Positions 17,437 through 26,950 of a DNA stretch of 55,271 nucleotides are shown piece by piece. The position numbers and the translations under genes were made by a program. Below the pieces are notes generated by a model. That model did not search any database, was not told where the DNA came from, and saw nothing but the letters and a program-made list of their open reading frames with translations. The first letter of the stretch is position 1; each line of letters starts with the position of its first letter. Location of the stretch: contig NZ_QWKY01000016.1 in the NCBI RefSeq assembly GCF_003574035.1, forward strand, positions 1-55,271, read 5' to 3'. This DNA is from Meiothermus hypogaeus (lineage in GTDB: Bacteria; Deinococcota; Deinococci; Deinococcales; Thermaceae).

Positions 17437-18030
17437 ATGAACCCATCTTTACAAGGGTATTTTCAAGCAGCCAAAGCCGTTTGGGAGGGGTTGCCCCCTG
17501 TCACCCGCTTTGGCGCACTAGACCAGCACACCTTAAAAACCTACCTACCGCAGTTGCAGCGCTGGGAAGATCCGATTATTAACGGCTTTTACGACACCCT
17601 GTTCAGCCATCCGGCTACCCGGTCGGTGTTCCGTGAGGGTGAGCGTGCGATGCGCGAACAGGTTTTGCGCCACTGGTACCGGCGCACCATTACAGGGCCC
17701 TTCAACCTCGAGTACTTCGCCTGGCAGATCCTGGTCGGCCAGGTGCACCAGACCCGCGGCATCTCCAAAGGCCAGGTAATGGTGATGTGGGGCTGGCTCA
17801 CCGAGCAAATCTGGCAATTATCCCACATTAGCTTGCCTATAGACGAAGCCGACCAGCTCACAATGGCCTGGATGCGCCTGGCCAACTCCATCAAGGCTAT
17901 GGCAGCCGACGAGCGCCTGGAAGCCTACTTACAAAGCCTAGAGCAGCAATCTGGGGCCAACCCCCGCATCCTGCAATCGGCGGCGGTGAGCTGGCTCGAG
18001 GAGCAGAGTAAAGGCTCTAACCGTAGCTAG
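17437..18030 (+). CDS. Protoglobin-like / globin-sensor domain protein
   Basis: This 197-residue all-helical protein resembles single-domain protoglobins and globin-coupled sensor domains: PIINGFYDTLFSHPATRSVF, then HWYRRTITGPFNLEYFAWQI and VGQVHQTRGISKGQVMVMW. His104 in VGQVH is the likely proximal heme ligand. No output domain follows, so it probably binds O2, NO or CO directly, or is a stand-alone sensor. The ATG at 17437 (GGTGA upstream) is preferred; a GTG at 17341 would add 32 atypical residues. Family assignment is by pattern only. The 200 bases upstream to repeat B hold no other gene. Confidence 0.65.
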   Translation: MNPSLQGYFQAAKAVWEGLPPVTRFGALDQHTLKTYLPQLQRWEDPIINGFYDTLFSHPATRSVFREGERAMREQVLRHWYRRTITGPFNLEYFAWQILVGQVHQTRGISKGQVMVMWGWLTEQIWQLSHISLPIDEADQLTMAWMRLANSIKAMAADERLEAYLQSLEQQSGANPRILQSAAVSWLEEQSKGSNRS

Positions 18031-18217
18031 AACGGCTACTCTTCTTCGAAATATATTTCTATCGCCGCCTCCCACCAATACTCGTTAATGCGCCCAGAAC
18101 AACGAAATCTGCTGAGGGCTATGCCTGTCTCATCGGTAAGCACCCTTGGTCGTGGTCTATGCCGATATGGGCTATCCCGGCCATGCTTGGCTGCACTGCG
18201 CATTCGTGAGAAACGCT

Positions 18218-19744
18218 CTACTCCCACTCAATAGTGGCCGGGGGCTTGCTGGTGATGTCGTAGACCACCCGCCCAATTTCCGGCACCTGGCGGGTAATTT
18301 TGCGGGCCACTTCGTCCAGAAAATCCAGCGGCAAGCGGGCCCAGTCGGCGGTCATAAAGTCCACCGTGCTCACCGCCCGCAAGCCCAGCACATAGCCGTA
18401 GCTGCGCTCATCACCGATCACCCCCACACTCTGTATGGGCGTCAGGATGGCGGCCGCCTGTGAAACCTGGTCGTAGAGGTTCCAGTCGCGCAAACTCGAG
18501 ATAAAAATATCGTCGGCACGGCGCAAAATGTCCAGCTTGTGGGGGGTAACCTCTCCCAGAATGCGAATCGAGAGTCCCGGCCCCGGAAAGGGATGGCGCA
18601 TGCGGATGGGCTCGGGCAGGCCCAGCAGGAGGGCCAGTTCGCGCACCTCATCTTTGAACAGGTAGCGGAAGGGCTCGAGCAGCTCAAACTGCAAATCCTC
18701 GGGCAAGCCCCCCACGTTGTGGTGGCTCTTGATGTTGGCGCTGCCCTCACCACTGCCGGCCGACTCGATGACATCCGGGTAAAGCGTCCCCTGGGCCAGC
18801 CACCTATAGCCCTGGCTGGATAGCTGTCGGGCCTCGCGCTCGAAAACCCGAATAAACTCCCGGCCCACAATCTTGCGCTTCTGTTCGGGGTCGGTCACCC
18901 CTTGCAAAGCAGCCAGAAACTGCCCGGAGGCATCTACTACTCGTAGGGCCTGACCCAGAGGGCTCAAGGCTTGCTCGACCTCGAGGCGCTCGCCCAGGCG
19001 CAGCAGACCATGATCCACGAACACCGCAGTAAGCCGGTCGCCAATGGCCTGGGCCAGCAAGAGGGCCAGCGTCGAGGAGTCCACGCCCCCCGAGACCGCT
19101 AGCATCACCTTCTCGTCACCCACCCGGGCGCGGATGTCGGCGACCAGGCTTTCCAGGGTGTGCTGCGGCGTCCAGTCGCGGGTGACCCCGGCGAGCTTGA
19201 GGAAATTCTCCAGTACCTGCATACCCTTGGGGCTATGCACCACTTCGGGGTGAAACTGTACCCCAAAGGTGCGCCCATCCGGCGCGGCGATGGCCGCCAC
19301 GGGGTTCTCCTCGGTTCTGGCAATCACACTCCAGCCCAGAGGCAACTCGGTGACGGCGTCGGAGTGGGACATCCACATCTGCAATTCGCCTTCCAGACCT
19401 GCAAAAAGTGGGCCGCTGTGAAAGACCAGGCTGGCCTTGCCGTACTCGCGCCGCCCGGCCCGCTCTACCCGACCTCCGTAGTGCTGGGCCAGGTACTGCA
19501 TGCCGTAGCAGATGCCCAGGGTAGGCCAGCCCTGCTCGAGCACCCCCGGCGCAGGCCGCGGACTGGAGGGGTCGAACACCGAGGCCGGCCCCCCCGACAG
19601 GATGATGGCCTGGGGGTTTTCGGCCCGAATACGCTCCAGGCTGGCGGTTCCCGGCAAAATCACCGAATAAGCCCTGAGCTCCCGGATTCGGCGGGCAATC
19701 AGACGGGTGTACTGCGAACCATAGTCGAGAATAACCACGCTCAT
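18218..19744 (-). CDS. guaA: GMP synthase (glutamine-hydrolysing)
   Basis: This 508-residue enzyme converts XMP, ATP and glutamine to GMP. The N-terminal glutaminase has Cys79 in GICYGMQ with His165 and Glu167 in QFHPE. The ATP pyrophosphatase P-loop is SGGVDS (218-223). The C-terminal XMP-binding domain ends in the characteristic [13 protein letters not shown]. The gene stands alone; the 187 bases downstream (18031-18217) hold no gene. Confidence 0.97.
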   Translation of the reverse strand: MSVVILDYGSQYTRLIARRIRELRAYSVILPGTASLERIRAENPQAIILSGGPASVFDPSSPRPAPGVLEQGWPTLGICYGMQYLAQHYGGRVERAGRREYGKASLVFHSGPLFAGLEGELQMWMSHSDAVTELPLGWSVIARTEENPVAAIAAPDGRTFGVQFHPEVVHSPKGMQVLENFLKLAGVTRDWTPQHTLESLVADIRARVGDEKVMLAVSGGVDSSTLALLLAQAIGDRLTAVFVDHGLLRLGERLEVEQALSPLGQALRVVDASGQFLAALQGVTDPEQKRKIVGREFIRVFEREARQLSSQGYRWLAQGTLYPDVIESAGSGEGSANIKSHHNVGGLPEDLQFELLEPFRYLFKDEVRELALLLGLPEPIRMRHPFPGPGLSIRILGEVTPHKLDILRRADDIFISSLRDWNLYDQVSQAAAILTPIQSVGVIGDERSYGYVLGLRAVSTVDFMTADWARLPLDFLDEVARKITRQVPEIGRVVYDITSKPPATIEWE

Positions 19745-19836
19745 GCCAGCAGCATAAGGCTCGAGGCCATAAGCTCCAAGCCGAAGGATGCCAGCATCAA
19801 CAGTGCTTTTGCTGCGCCCTGACCCAGACGGCTTTT

Positions 19837-20949
19837 TTATCTAAGGCTGATGGTTACACCGCCCGGGTTGGGCACCTCGATTAGTGATTCTACCGGGGCC
19901 CGGCCCTGCACGCGAACCCGAATGCGATAGATTCCGGGTTGATCAAACTCTACCTTTCCGGGTAGCTGGGCGACCTCGACGTTGAGGGGCATTTTAGAGC
20001 CTTCGGGTATTTCCAAAATAACCACACTTGCACTTGGGCCCGGCGGCTGCAGCCGAAACTCGACCGGATAGACTGCAGTTTGCCCCGTTGAAGGTGCCCT
20101 CGAGCGCAACCACAATCCAATCCCCCCCGCCAGCAACATAAGCGGAATAATTAGCAGCCAGAGGATCAGTGTGCGGCGGCTGGCAGGCGGCGGCTCGAGC
20201 ACCTCGAAGGGCGGCTCGAGGCGATCCTCAATGCGAATACGGCGCGGTGGGGTGGTAGTCGGTAAGGGTACAGTCGGTTCGGTCACCTGTACCTTCAAGC
20301 TCTTGCTGGCCACAGGCTTGGCGGGGATAGGTTCTGGAGCTGGTTCGGTGGGTATCGGCAACGCAGGCGTGGCGACCGACACCGGGGGCAACACAAGGGC
20401 AGCGGCCTCAAGTTGCTCGATTAGGGCCGCATAGTCGAGCTGCCCCGTTACGTAGTTTTCCAGGGCTTCCCTCCAGGGCAGGGCCGGATAGCTATCGCCC
20501 GCAATTACCCGCACGGTGTTGAGCAAGCCCGCAAAATCCCACTTCTGCTCAGGGTTGGCTACCCCTACCCCACCCAGCCATACCCGGCTGCCCCTGGCCC
20601 AGACCAGCTCCGGGATGATGTATCCAACAGGAATATCGTTCTCCTGGGCCTGCTTTAGCACACCCAGCAGTTGCTTGACCCATTGCACCAGCCGGGCTAC
20701 CTCTACCCGCCCCGCCAGCCAGGAGGTCTGCACCGCGCCCACGGGAATCTCCGCAATCCAGGCATCCTCCTCCCGGTCTATCCAGGAAAGGGTGTGGGGG
20801 ATGGATAGTTTGGGTGGTTCCTCGAGCAGGGGCTTGAAGGCCAATACCTCGATGCCGGTTCGAATATCTTGTCCCTCATAGACCTCTGTGGCACCTCCCC
20901 CAGGCAGCGCAATACGTCCCCGTAACAAGTAGTGCCCCAGGCTTTCCAT
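19837..20949 (-). CDS. Membrane-anchored pseudokinase-like protein
   Basis: This 370-residue protein starts [36 protein letters not shown], which resembles the N-lobe of bacterial Ser/Thr kinases, with a possible Lys in LAFKP. The HRD and DFG catalytic motifs are not visible, and [12 protein letters not shown] replaces the expected C-lobe. A Pro-rich linker (about 190-250), one membrane helix ([24 protein letters not shown]) and an outer beta-rich domain ending GVTISLR (PEGA or CARDB-like) follow. It is probably a non-catalytic scaffold or sensor for the envelope. The fold is inferred from layout. Confidence 0.55.
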   Translation of the reverse strand: MESLGHYLLRGRIALPGGGATEVYEGQDIRTGIEVLAFKPLLEEPPKLSIPHTLSWIDREEDAWIAEIPVGAVQTSWLAGRVEVARLVQWVKQLLGVLKQAQENDIPVGYIIPELVWARGSRVWLGGVGVANPEQKWDFAGLLNTVRVIAGDSYPALPWREALENYVTGQLDYAALIEQLEAAALVLPPVSVATPALPIPTEPAPEPIPAKPVASKSLKVQVTEPTVPLPTTTPPRRIRIEDRLEPPFEVLEPPPASRRTLILWLLIIPLMLLAGGIGLWLRSRAPSTGQTAVYPVEFRLQPPGPSASVVILEIPEGSKMPLNVEVAQLPGKVEFDQPGIYRIRVRVQGRAPVESLIEVPNPGGVTISLR

Positions 20950-21174
20950 AACCTGTAGTATAGAGTACCAATCATCTGTTTTTGTGGCTAATCCAAAGCA
21001 ACCATGCGCGTCCAGCGCAGTGATATTAGCCGCATGTTAAAAACCATAGCGGCCCCATAAGAATACCTCTGCTGCTAGGCAAGCCTCAAAAAAGGGTTGA
21101 GGCTAAAGACCCTGGGCTAAATGCCAGTGATCATCGTTAGAGCTACTTCAGATGCGGTACAAAATAACATCTCG
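20950..21174. other. Intergenic region, one hairpin, no gene seen
   Basis: The gap between the divergent pseudokinase-like gene and the promoter at 21175 holds an 8-bp stem AGCCTCAA/TTGAGGCT with an AAAAGGG loop (about 21084-21106) that lacks a T run. Nothing else is recognisable. Confidence 0.5.
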
Positions 21175-21204
21175 TTGACACCCCATTTTTATAAATCCTA
21201 TAAT
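21175..21204 (+). promoter_or_regulatory. Near-perfect consensus promoter
   Basis: TTGACA (21175-21180), an 18-base spacer and TATAAT (21199-21204) match both sigma-70/SigA consensus hexamers exactly. It drives the small gene at 21261 and possibly the downstream glycosylase. Confidence 0.85.
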
Positions 21205-21260
21205 CAAGCAGGTATAACGACCTTTATCCCCAGAAGGGTTTTGTGTTGAAAGGAGCAAGG

Positions 21261-21629
21261 ATGGAGTACAAGGTGACACTCTCCACCGAAGAAATAGTGC
21301 GAGGCCTCAAGCACTATCGCCGCATTGCCAAGCAGGATGTTCTTCGGGCGCCGGAGACACCGAACCCCGATATCTTCCGCCAGCACGCCGAAGCCCGGCG
21401 TGAAATTTATGCCAAACTGGCCGAGGTAGCCGAGGCCGAAGGCCCTGACGCTGTAGTCAGTCAAGCTCTGGCGCTGTATCAGGAACTGCCCTTCGTGACC
21501 GGGACTGCTGAGGATGCACACCCTGAGATCAAGGGGCAGGAAAATGCCCTCGAGAACTTTTTTCTGATGATTGGCCTCGACCCCAAGGTTCGCCGGGAGG
21601 CCCGCAAGGCGCGTAAGCCCGTGCAGTAG
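21261..21629 (+). CDS. Small conserved-looking protein of unknown function
   Basis: This 122-residue protein is largely helical and charged: MEYKVTLSTEEIVRGLKHYRRI, then AEARREIYAKLAEVAEAEGPDAV and a basic C-terminus (KVRREARKARKPVQ). There is no signal peptide or membrane helix. The ATG at 21261 follows AAAGGAG at ideal distance; a TTG at 21243 is in frame but has no site. I do not recognise the family. A consensus promoter suggests strong expression. Confidence 0.75.
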   Translation: MEYKVTLSTEEIVRGLKHYRRIAKQDVLRAPETPNPDIFRQHAEARREIYAKLAEVAEAEGPDAVVSQALALYQELPFVTGTAEDAHPEIKGQENALENFFLMIGLDPKVRREARKARKPVQ

Positions 21630-21712
21630 AGAAAACGGAAACAGGCGACAGGGGACATGGGAAAGCCGTGCCCCAAAGCTAATGGTTTACTTCTGGACTT
21701 TATCCACTCCTT

Positions 21713-22330
21713 ATGAATCTTGAACTGCTAGCTGCCCAAGCCAGAACATGCGTAGCCTGTGGCCTTTCCAAAAGCCGTACCCACGTGGTTTTCGGCGAAG
21801 GTAATCCTGATGCCAAGTTGATGATTGTGGGCGAGGGCCCCGGCGAGGACGAAGATTTGCAGGGGCGGCCTTTTGTGGGACGCAGCGGACAACTGCTGGA
21901 CAAAATCCTCGAGGCCGCCGGAATTCCTCGCCAGAGCATTTATATTGCCAACATCGTCAAGTGTCGCCCGCCGGGGAATCGTGTTCCAGAGCCGCTCGAG
22001 GCCAAAACCTGTACCTCGCTTTGGCTTCTTAAACAAATACAGCTCATCAAGCCCCAAATCATTATTCCCTTGGGTGCCACAGCGCTCGAGTTCTTTGCTG
22101 GGGAGAAACTCTCTATCACCAAGGTGCGGGGCAAGTTTTTCGAGTGGCAGGGCATCCAGATATTCCCCATGTTCCATCCGGCCTATCTGTTGCGAAACCC
22201 CTCCCGAGAACCGGGCAGCCCCAAACACTTGACCTGGCAAGATATTCAACTGGTCAAAAAAACCCTCGACCAACTCGGCCCCAAGCAGGGCGTGGAAATC
22301 AAAACTATCCAGCAGGAATCTTTGTTCTGA
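21713..22330 (+). CDS. Uracil-DNA glycosylase, family 4 (iron-sulfur type)
   Basis: This 205-residue enzyme removes uracil arising from cytosine deamination, important at high temperature. The active-site motif is GEGPGEDEDLQGRPFVGRSG (about 40-59). Four cysteines fit the [4Fe-4S] site: TCVACG near residues 12-17, and VKCRPPGNR plus AKTC around 83-100. The HPAYLLRNPS motif lies near residue 160. It matches the thermostable family 4 UDG described in Thermus. Alternatives such as family 5 are less likely given the GEGPG motif. Confidence 0.92.
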   Translation: MNLELLAAQARTCVACGLSKSRTHVVFGEGNPDAKLMIVGEGPGEDEDLQGRPFVGRSGQLLDKILEAAGIPRQSIYIANIVKCRPPGNRVPEPLEAKTCTSLWLLKQIQLIKPQIIIPLGATALEFFAGEKLSITKVRGKFFEWQGIQIFPMFHPAYLLRNPSREPGSPKHLTWQDIQLVKKTLDQLGPKQGVEIKTIQQESLF

Positions 22331-22366
22331 GAACTTGAACTTTGCGGCTTCCTTTCCTGACCCCAC

Positions 22367-23266
22367 ATGCCCCTCTCCCGCGCTGGCCTATTCCACCTGC
22401 TGGTGGTCTACCTGGTCTGGAGCAGCACCTATCTGGCCTTCAAGCTTGGCCTCATCCATGGCTTTGAACCGTTCTGGATGGGGGCTACCCGCTTTATTCC
22501 GGCCTCCTTACTGCTGCTGGGGTTTGCGGTCTGGCAGCGCTTCAGGGTACGGCTAACCTGGGCGGAGGTGCGAATGCTGGCCTTGTCGGGGCTGATGCTA
22601 TGGCTAGGCGGTAACGGTCTGATTCTGATCGCCACCCAGTACGTCCCTTCCGGCTATGTAGCGCTGATGATTTCCACTGCGCCAATATGGACGGCCACGC
22701 TGGAGGGCCTGCTCGATCGTAAGCGGCCCCCCGTGCTCTTGATGCTGGGCCTTTTGATTGGTTTGCTGGGTATCCTGGCGTTGAATGTCCCCAAACTGGG
22801 CGAAGGCACCCCCACCAACCTGCTGGCCTTTGCGCTACTGCTCATCTCCCCGCTTATGTGGGCCAGTGGAACTATTTACACGCAGCGCCAAAGCCCTCGG
22901 CTCGAGCCCGTGGTGATCTCGGCATATCAACAGCTTTTTGGCGGGCTGGGGTTCCTGGTTCTTTCGCCTTTGCTAGGAGAGCAGTGGCATACCCCAACGC
23001 TCCTGGGCTGGGCGGCCAATCTCTACCTGATCATCTTTGGCTCCCTGATTGCCTACACCTCCTACATTTTTGCAGTACGGCTATTGCCCCTGAGCCTGGT
23101 CACCACCTATGCCTACGTAAACCCGGTGATCGCATTGCTGCTGGGTTGGGCCTTTTTACAAGAACCGCTGGGGGTTTGGACCTGGGTGGGCGCGGCCCTG
23201 GTGCTCCTGGGGGTGGGGCTGGTTTTTCGCAGCCGCATGAGGCCTGTTGTGCAAACCACGCCCTAG
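22367..23266 (+). CDS. EamA-family (DMT) membrane transporter
   Basis: This 299-residue protein has about ten hydrophobic helices arranged as two EamA repeats. The first begins LFHLLVVYLVWSSTYLAFKLG with FWMGATRFIPASLLLL. The second contains SPLMWASGTIYTQRQS and ends AYVNPVIALLLGWAFLQEPLG and WTWVGAALVLLGVGLV, the classic DMT signature. The substrate is unknown; relatives export amino acids or metabolites. It begins 36 bases after the glycosylase gene. Confidence 0.88.
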   Translation: MPLSRAGLFHLLVVYLVWSSTYLAFKLGLIHGFEPFWMGATRFIPASLLLLGFAVWQRFRVRLTWAEVRMLALSGLMLWLGGNGLILIATQYVPSGYVALMISTAPIWTATLEGLLDRKRPPVLLMLGLLIGLLGILALNVPKLGEGTPTNLLAFALLLISPLMWASGTIYTQRQSPRLEPVVISAYQQLFGGLGFLVLSPLLGEQWHTPTLLGWAANLYLIIFGSLIAYTSYIFAVRLLPLSLVTTYAYVNPVIALLLGWAFLQEPLGVWTWVGAALVLLGVGLVFRSRMRPVVQTTP

Positions 23267-23571
23267 ACCCGGTATAGAACTATGTACATACTTTCACGAT
23301 ATAATGTTTGTGAAGAAATTATTTGGTTTCTTCATCGCCGAGGATTCCCGGGCAGAACAGAACCAAATAGATAGTACTTTCCTGGAATGAGGGGGCTTGG
23401 GAACAACTCTCGAAGATAACTATCCAGGAAAAGCTGGTATTACCCCGCCGCACCCCAGGAGCGGCTCACAGCGCAACCATCGCTTTTTATGCAACCTCAC
23501 TTTGTATTTACGAAAGCTGTGCGCTGCTGAGGGAAGCAACTTCGGTTTAGGAGCATACCCCACGGGATAGC
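23267..23571. other. Intergenic region with possible 28-aa micro-ORF
   Basis: About 305 bases between converging genes. A TATAAT (23300-23305) overlaps the ATG of a 28-codon frame at 23304-23390 on the plus strand (MFVKKLFGFFIAEDS...). There is no ribosome site, and the promoter box overlaps the start, so it is unlikely to be translated as written. No terminator is clear. Confidence 0.3.
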
Positions 23572-25080
23572 TCAGTGCTTGAAGTGCCTCGAGCCCGTAA
23601 AAACCATCGCAACGCCCAGTTCGTTACAGGCCGCAATCACCTCTGCATCGCGTTTGGCTCCACCGGGCTGCACAATGGCCGTAACGCCAGCAGCCGCTGC
23701 TGCGCGTACCACGTCGTCAAAGGGGAAAAAGGCTTCGGAGGAAAGAACTGCACCCCTAGCCCGTTCGCCGGCATTCTGAATGGCCCGTTCAGCAGCCCAG
23801 ATGCGGCTGACCGCACCTGTACCCATGCCCACCGTCACGCCGCCTTTGGCCAGCACCACATTGTTGGAGCGGGTGTGCTTGCCCACATACCAGGCAAACT
23901 TGAGGTCGAGCAGCTCCTGGGGTGTGGGGATTCGCTCGGTTACATAGGTCAGGTGCAGTTCCTCCCAGCGGCGCAAGTCCCGTTCCTGGGCCAGAAAGCC
24001 CCCCACCAGGGGGCGAAACTCCAGATGGTCGGCGTACTGGCGGGCTGCGACCAGCACCCGGAGGTCGGGTTTTTTGTTCCGAAACCAGTCCAGAGCCTCC
24101 TCGCTGACCTCTGGGGCGATGAGTACCTCGAGGAACGTTCCCCGGGTCGCCATCGCCGTCTCGAGATCCACCGGGCGGTTGAAGGCCACCACCCCCCCAA
24201 ACACCGAGAGCGTATCGGCATCGCGGGCACGCTCCCAGGCGGTTTTAGGGTTGTCGGCCAGGGCTACCCCACACGGGTTGGCGTGCTTGACCGCCACACA
24301 CGCCGGCAGCTCGAACTCCGAGACCAAAGCCCAGGCCGCATCGGCATCGGCGTAGTTGTTGAAGCCCATCGGCTTGCCGGAGCGCACCTCGGCGTGCAGC
24401 ACCGGCCCGGTCTGGCCCTCGAGGGCATACAAGGCCGCCTCCTGGTGGGGGTTCTCCCCGTAACGCAGCTCGACCCCCGGCAGGCGCTCCAAGGTAAGCA
24501 GTTTGGTTTGGGGGAACTGCTCGAAGGCCAAAAACTCGGCAATGGCTGCGTCGTAGGCGGCGGTATGGGCAAAGGCCTTGTGGGCCAGGCGGCGGCGGAA
24601 CTGGCTGCTGATCCCCGTCCGCAAGGCTTCCAGGACTACGCCATAATCGGCGGGGTCGCAGACCGGTAGCACGGCCTGGTGGTTCTTGGCGGCAGCCCGT
24701 AGCATGGCCGGCCCGCCGATGTCTATGTTCTCGAGGCACTCTTCAAAAGAAGCCCCCCGGGCCAGGGTTTCCCGAAAGGGATAGAGATTCACACAAAGCA
24801 GGTCTATGCGGATCAGGTTGTGGGCCTGCAACTCGGCTTCGTGATGGGGGCTTTTGGTAGCCAACAAGCCCGCGTGAATGCGGGGGTGCAGGGTCTTGAC
24901 TCGCCCATCCAGGATTTCCGGAAAGCCCGTGATCTCGGATACGTAGGTTACGGGCAGCCCCGCAGACCCGAGGGTTTTGTGGGTTCCACCGGTTGAGACC
25001 AGCTCAAAGCCCAGGTCCAGCAAACCCTGGGCAAACTCCACCAGGCCCGTCTTGTTTGATACCGACAGGAGTGCGCGCAT
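23572..25080 (-). CDS. purH: Bifunctional AICAR transformylase / IMP cyclohydrolase
   Basis: This 502-residue enzyme catalyses the last two steps of IMP synthesis. The N-terminal cyclohydrolase domain (about 1-190) has LLSVSNKTGL, ELVSTGGT and GRVKTLHPRIHAG. The C-terminal transformylase has ELRYGENPHQEAALY, KHANPCG (catalytic Lys-His) and a C-terminal GSRHFKH. An SD-like GGAGGG lies upstream of ATG 25080. It is not adjacent to other pur genes, though guaA in the same pathway lies 4 kb away. Confidence 0.97.
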   Translation of the reverse strand: MRALLSVSNKTGLVEFAQGLLDLGFELVSTGGTHKTLGSAGLPVTYVSEITGFPEILDGRVKTLHPRIHAGLLATKSPHHEAELQAHNLIRIDLLCVNLYPFRETLARGASFEECLENIDIGGPAMLRAAAKNHQAVLPVCDPADYGVVLEALRTGISSQFRRRLAHKAFAHTAAYDAAIAEFLAFEQFPQTKLLTLERLPGVELRYGENPHQEAALYALEGQTGPVLHAEVRSGKPMGFNNYADADAAWALVSEFELPACVAVKHANPCGVALADNPKTAWERARDADTLSVFGGVVAFNRPVDLETAMATRGTFLEVLIAPEVSEEALDWFRNKKPDLRVLVAARQYADHLEFRPLVGGFLAQERDLRRWEELHLTYVTERIPTPQELLDLKFAWYVGKHTRSNNVVLAKGGVTVGMGTGAVSRIWAAERAIQNAGERARGAVLSSEAFFPFDDVVRAAAAAGVTAIVQPGGAKRDAEVIAACNELGVAMVFTGSRHFKH

Positions 25081-25405
25081 ACCTGAAAATCATACCCTCC
25101 TTGAACACAGCTTCCGACCAGGGCTGCGGCTAGGGGTGGGTCCCAAAATCAACCAATAAACCCAAACAGCAAATCCCCCAACCTCCCTCGAGGTTATCAC
25201 CAACGAGTTACCGAGCTCCAGCACAAAAACCGTTTGCGTAGAGGGGGCTTCTTCAAGTCGACTGACCCAATCCACAAGTTAGTTTTGACTTTGGTTGAAA
25301 CAGGGATACACCCTGCGGCTAGTCCGGCCAAAACCGAAAGCCAGAAGCATCTGAAGAGTGGGCTCAAAGCCAACGAACCATATACCCCGCGCTCGCGCCT
25401 CACAA
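25081..25405. other. Intergenic region upstream of purH, no gene seen
   Basis: It contains the purH leader (minus strand) and unassigned sequence up to repeat copy C. I found no convincing riboswitch or gene. Confidence 0.4.
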
Positions 25406-25570
25406 ATGCCAGATTCGGTTGATTCGTTACCGTTCGGTAACGAATCAACAGGGCCGAAGTTATCCGCGTAGCGGAGGGCGATACCGCCCCTTGGAAGGGT
25501 GTGCTCTAGAATTCAAAAAGACAGCCTACGGATTTTTTGGTTTTGTAAACTGTCTTTTTGAGTCCGATAT
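25406..25570 (+). repeat. Dispersed hairpin repeat, copy C
   Basis: This is the third copy of the MITE-like repeat, in the same orientation as copy A and without its insert. It has the perfect 14-bp palindrome (25419-25448), the conserved middle, GTGTGCTCTAGAATTC, and the terminal ATTCAAAAAGACAG/CTGTCTTTTTGA hairpin. Its outer ends ATGCCAGATTC and GAGTCCGATAT are slightly diverged. It lies between purH and the GatB/YqeY gene. Confidence 0.85.
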
Positions 25571-25643
25571 AAGCTATCCACAGCAACCATCCATTGGCAC
25601 TTTTACAACGGTGTGAAAAGCCAAGGCCGGCTAGACTAAGGGT

Positions 25644-26039
25644 ATGAGCACCGCTATTTACGACGGAATCAAGAAGGAAATTGTCGAGGCCATGAAGCGC
25701 GGCGACACCGCCAGCCGCGACTTTGCCCGGGTGGTCAAGGCCGAGCTCGACCGCAAAGGCGACGGCCGACCCCTGCCCGACGCCGACGCCGTGAAGATTC
25801 TCAAGGCCCTGCGGGTCACGGCGGAAGAGAACCAGAACGCGTTTGAGATGGCTTTCCTGGACAAATATCTGCCGCAGGAGATGAGCGAGGCCGAAATTGA
25901 AGCCTGGGTACGGGCCAATGTGGATTTCAGCTCGCTCAAGTCCCCCCTGGCAGCCATCGGCATAGTGACCAGGGCGCTGGGGCCGGTAGCGCCGGGGGAC
26001 CGCGTGAAGAGGGTCGTCGAGAGAATCATCCATGGATAA
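25644..26039 (+). CDS. GatB/YqeY domain protein
   Basis: This 131-residue helical protein matches the stand-alone YqeY family, related to the tail domain of amidotransferase GatB: IKKEIVEAMKRGDTASRDFARVVKAEL, AFLDKYLPQEMSEAEIEAWV and a GDRVKRVVERII end. It may interact with tRNA, but its function is not established. The 3' end overlaps the NUDIX gene by 8 bases, so the two form an operon. Confidence 0.88.
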   Translation: MSTAIYDGIKKEIVEAMKRGDTASRDFARVVKAELDRKGDGRPLPDADAVKILKALRVTAEENQNAFEMAFLDKYLPQEMSEAEIEAWVRANVDFSSLKSPLAAIGIVTRALGPVAPGDRVKRVVERIIHG

Positions 26040-26595
26040 GCCAGCCAATCCCTGGACCCGGCTAGCCCTCGAGGCCCTCACCCAGCAGCCCTACCCCATC
26101 GTGCGCGAGCAGCTGCGCACCCACAACGGGCGCGAGGTAACGCTTATGTATGTGCCAGGGCAGCACCAGTGGGTCTCCATTCTGCCCATCACAAAGCAAG
26201 GAAGCGTGCTGTTGGTGCACCAATACCGACACGTGTGGGGCGAGTACTTCTTCGAGCTTCCAGGGGGTTCGGCCGAGCCGGGCGAAACCCCCGAAGAAGG
26301 AGCCCGGCGCGAGCTGCGCGAAGAGTTAGGGGCCGAAGCCGGGGCGCTGCTTCCCATCCAGCCCTTCCGACCCCTGGCGGGCATCGTGGCCGCTACCATT
26401 CATCCCTTTGTTGCCCTGCATAGCCAGGTGGTACGGCCCGCCGAACCAGAGGACGGCGAGCTGATTGAGGTGGTGGAGTTTTCCCTGGACGAAGTGTACG
26501 GGATGCTGGACCGGGGTTTGTTGAACGAGGCCACCCATGTCATCACCCTGCTGCGGGCCAGGCCCATCCTTACCGAAATGGGTTATCTGAGCTAA
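26032..26595 (+). CDS. NUDIX hydrolase, ADP-ribose pyrophosphatase type
   Basis: This 187-residue protein has a complete Nudix box (about 79-101: GGSAEPGETPEEGARREL then REELGAEAG) with the REEL-type Glu residues that bind the metal. The preceding VLLVHQYRHVWGEYFFELPGG is typical of ADP-ribose pyrophosphatases, and the C-terminal part (ATIHPFVALHS) fits. It probably hydrolyses ADP-ribose or related sugar nucleotides. It is translationally coupled to the YqeY gene, and the rnpB promoter lies inside its 3' end. Confidence 0.9.
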   Translation: MDKPANPWTRLALEALTQQPYPIVREQLRTHNGREVTLMYVPGQHQWVSILPITKQGSVLLVHQYRHVWGEYFFELPGGSAEPGETPEEGARRELREELGAEAGALLPIQPFRPLAGIVAATIHPFVALHSQVVRPAEPEDGELIEVVEFSLDEVYGMLDRGLLNEATHVITLLRARPILTEMGYLS

Positions 26596-26598
26596 AAT
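26570..26598 (+). promoter_or_regulatory. rnpB promoter
   Basis: TTACCG (26570-26575), a 17-base spacer and TAAAAT (26593-26598) lie within the last codons of the NUDIX gene, about 5-8 bases before the RNase P RNA. Confidence 0.6.
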
Positions 26599-26602
26599 AT
26601 GA

Positions 26603-26950
26603 GTGTGGGAAGGGGGCGCAGCCGCTGGTGCTTCACCAGAGGAAAGTCCGGGCAGCACAGGGCATGATGCCAGCTAACGGCTGGGCGGGGTAACCCGACG
26701 GAATAGTGCAACAGAAAGCAGACTGCCGGGGCAACCCGGTCAAGGTGAAACGGTGCGGTAAGAGCGCACCAGTGCCCCTGGAAACAGGGGCAGCTAGGCA
26801 AACCCCATCTGCTGCAAGTCCCGTAAGTCCGACAGGCAGAACTGACCCGGTTCGCTACGACCTGCGGCGGGGACGCTCGAGGTGAGCGGCGACGCTCATC
26901 CCAGAGAGATGGCTGCGAAAACAGAACCCGGCTTACGCCCCTTCCCTCAC
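26603..26950 (+). ncRNA. rnpB: RNase P RNA (bacterial type A)
   Basis: This is the catalytic RNA that matures tRNA 5' ends. Conserved blocks are GAGGAAAGTCCGGGC near the 5' end (CR-I region), GACGGAATAGTGCAACAGAAAG, the CTGCAAGTCC region, and ACAGAACCCGGCTTAC at the 3' side (CR-V). P1 forms between GGGAAGGGG (from 26607) and CCCCTTCCC (to about 26946). The ends are estimated from P1. Length of about 348 bases fits type A. Confidence 0.95.

Noticed and set aside
23304-23390. 28-aa micro-ORF with TATAAT
   Set aside because: The promoter box overlaps the ATG and there is no ribosome site; no supported -35.
23575-24669. Long plus-strand frame (364 aa) opposite purH
   Set aside because: It is a shadow of purH in GC-rich DNA with no start signal or family pattern; the same holds for frames opposite infB, secDF and capsid genes.
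25197-25448. Minus-strand 83-aa frame with lipobox-like LAGLAAGC
   Set aside because: It starts inside the palindrome of repeat copy C, has no ribosome site and no family resemblance; the lipobox is probably chance.
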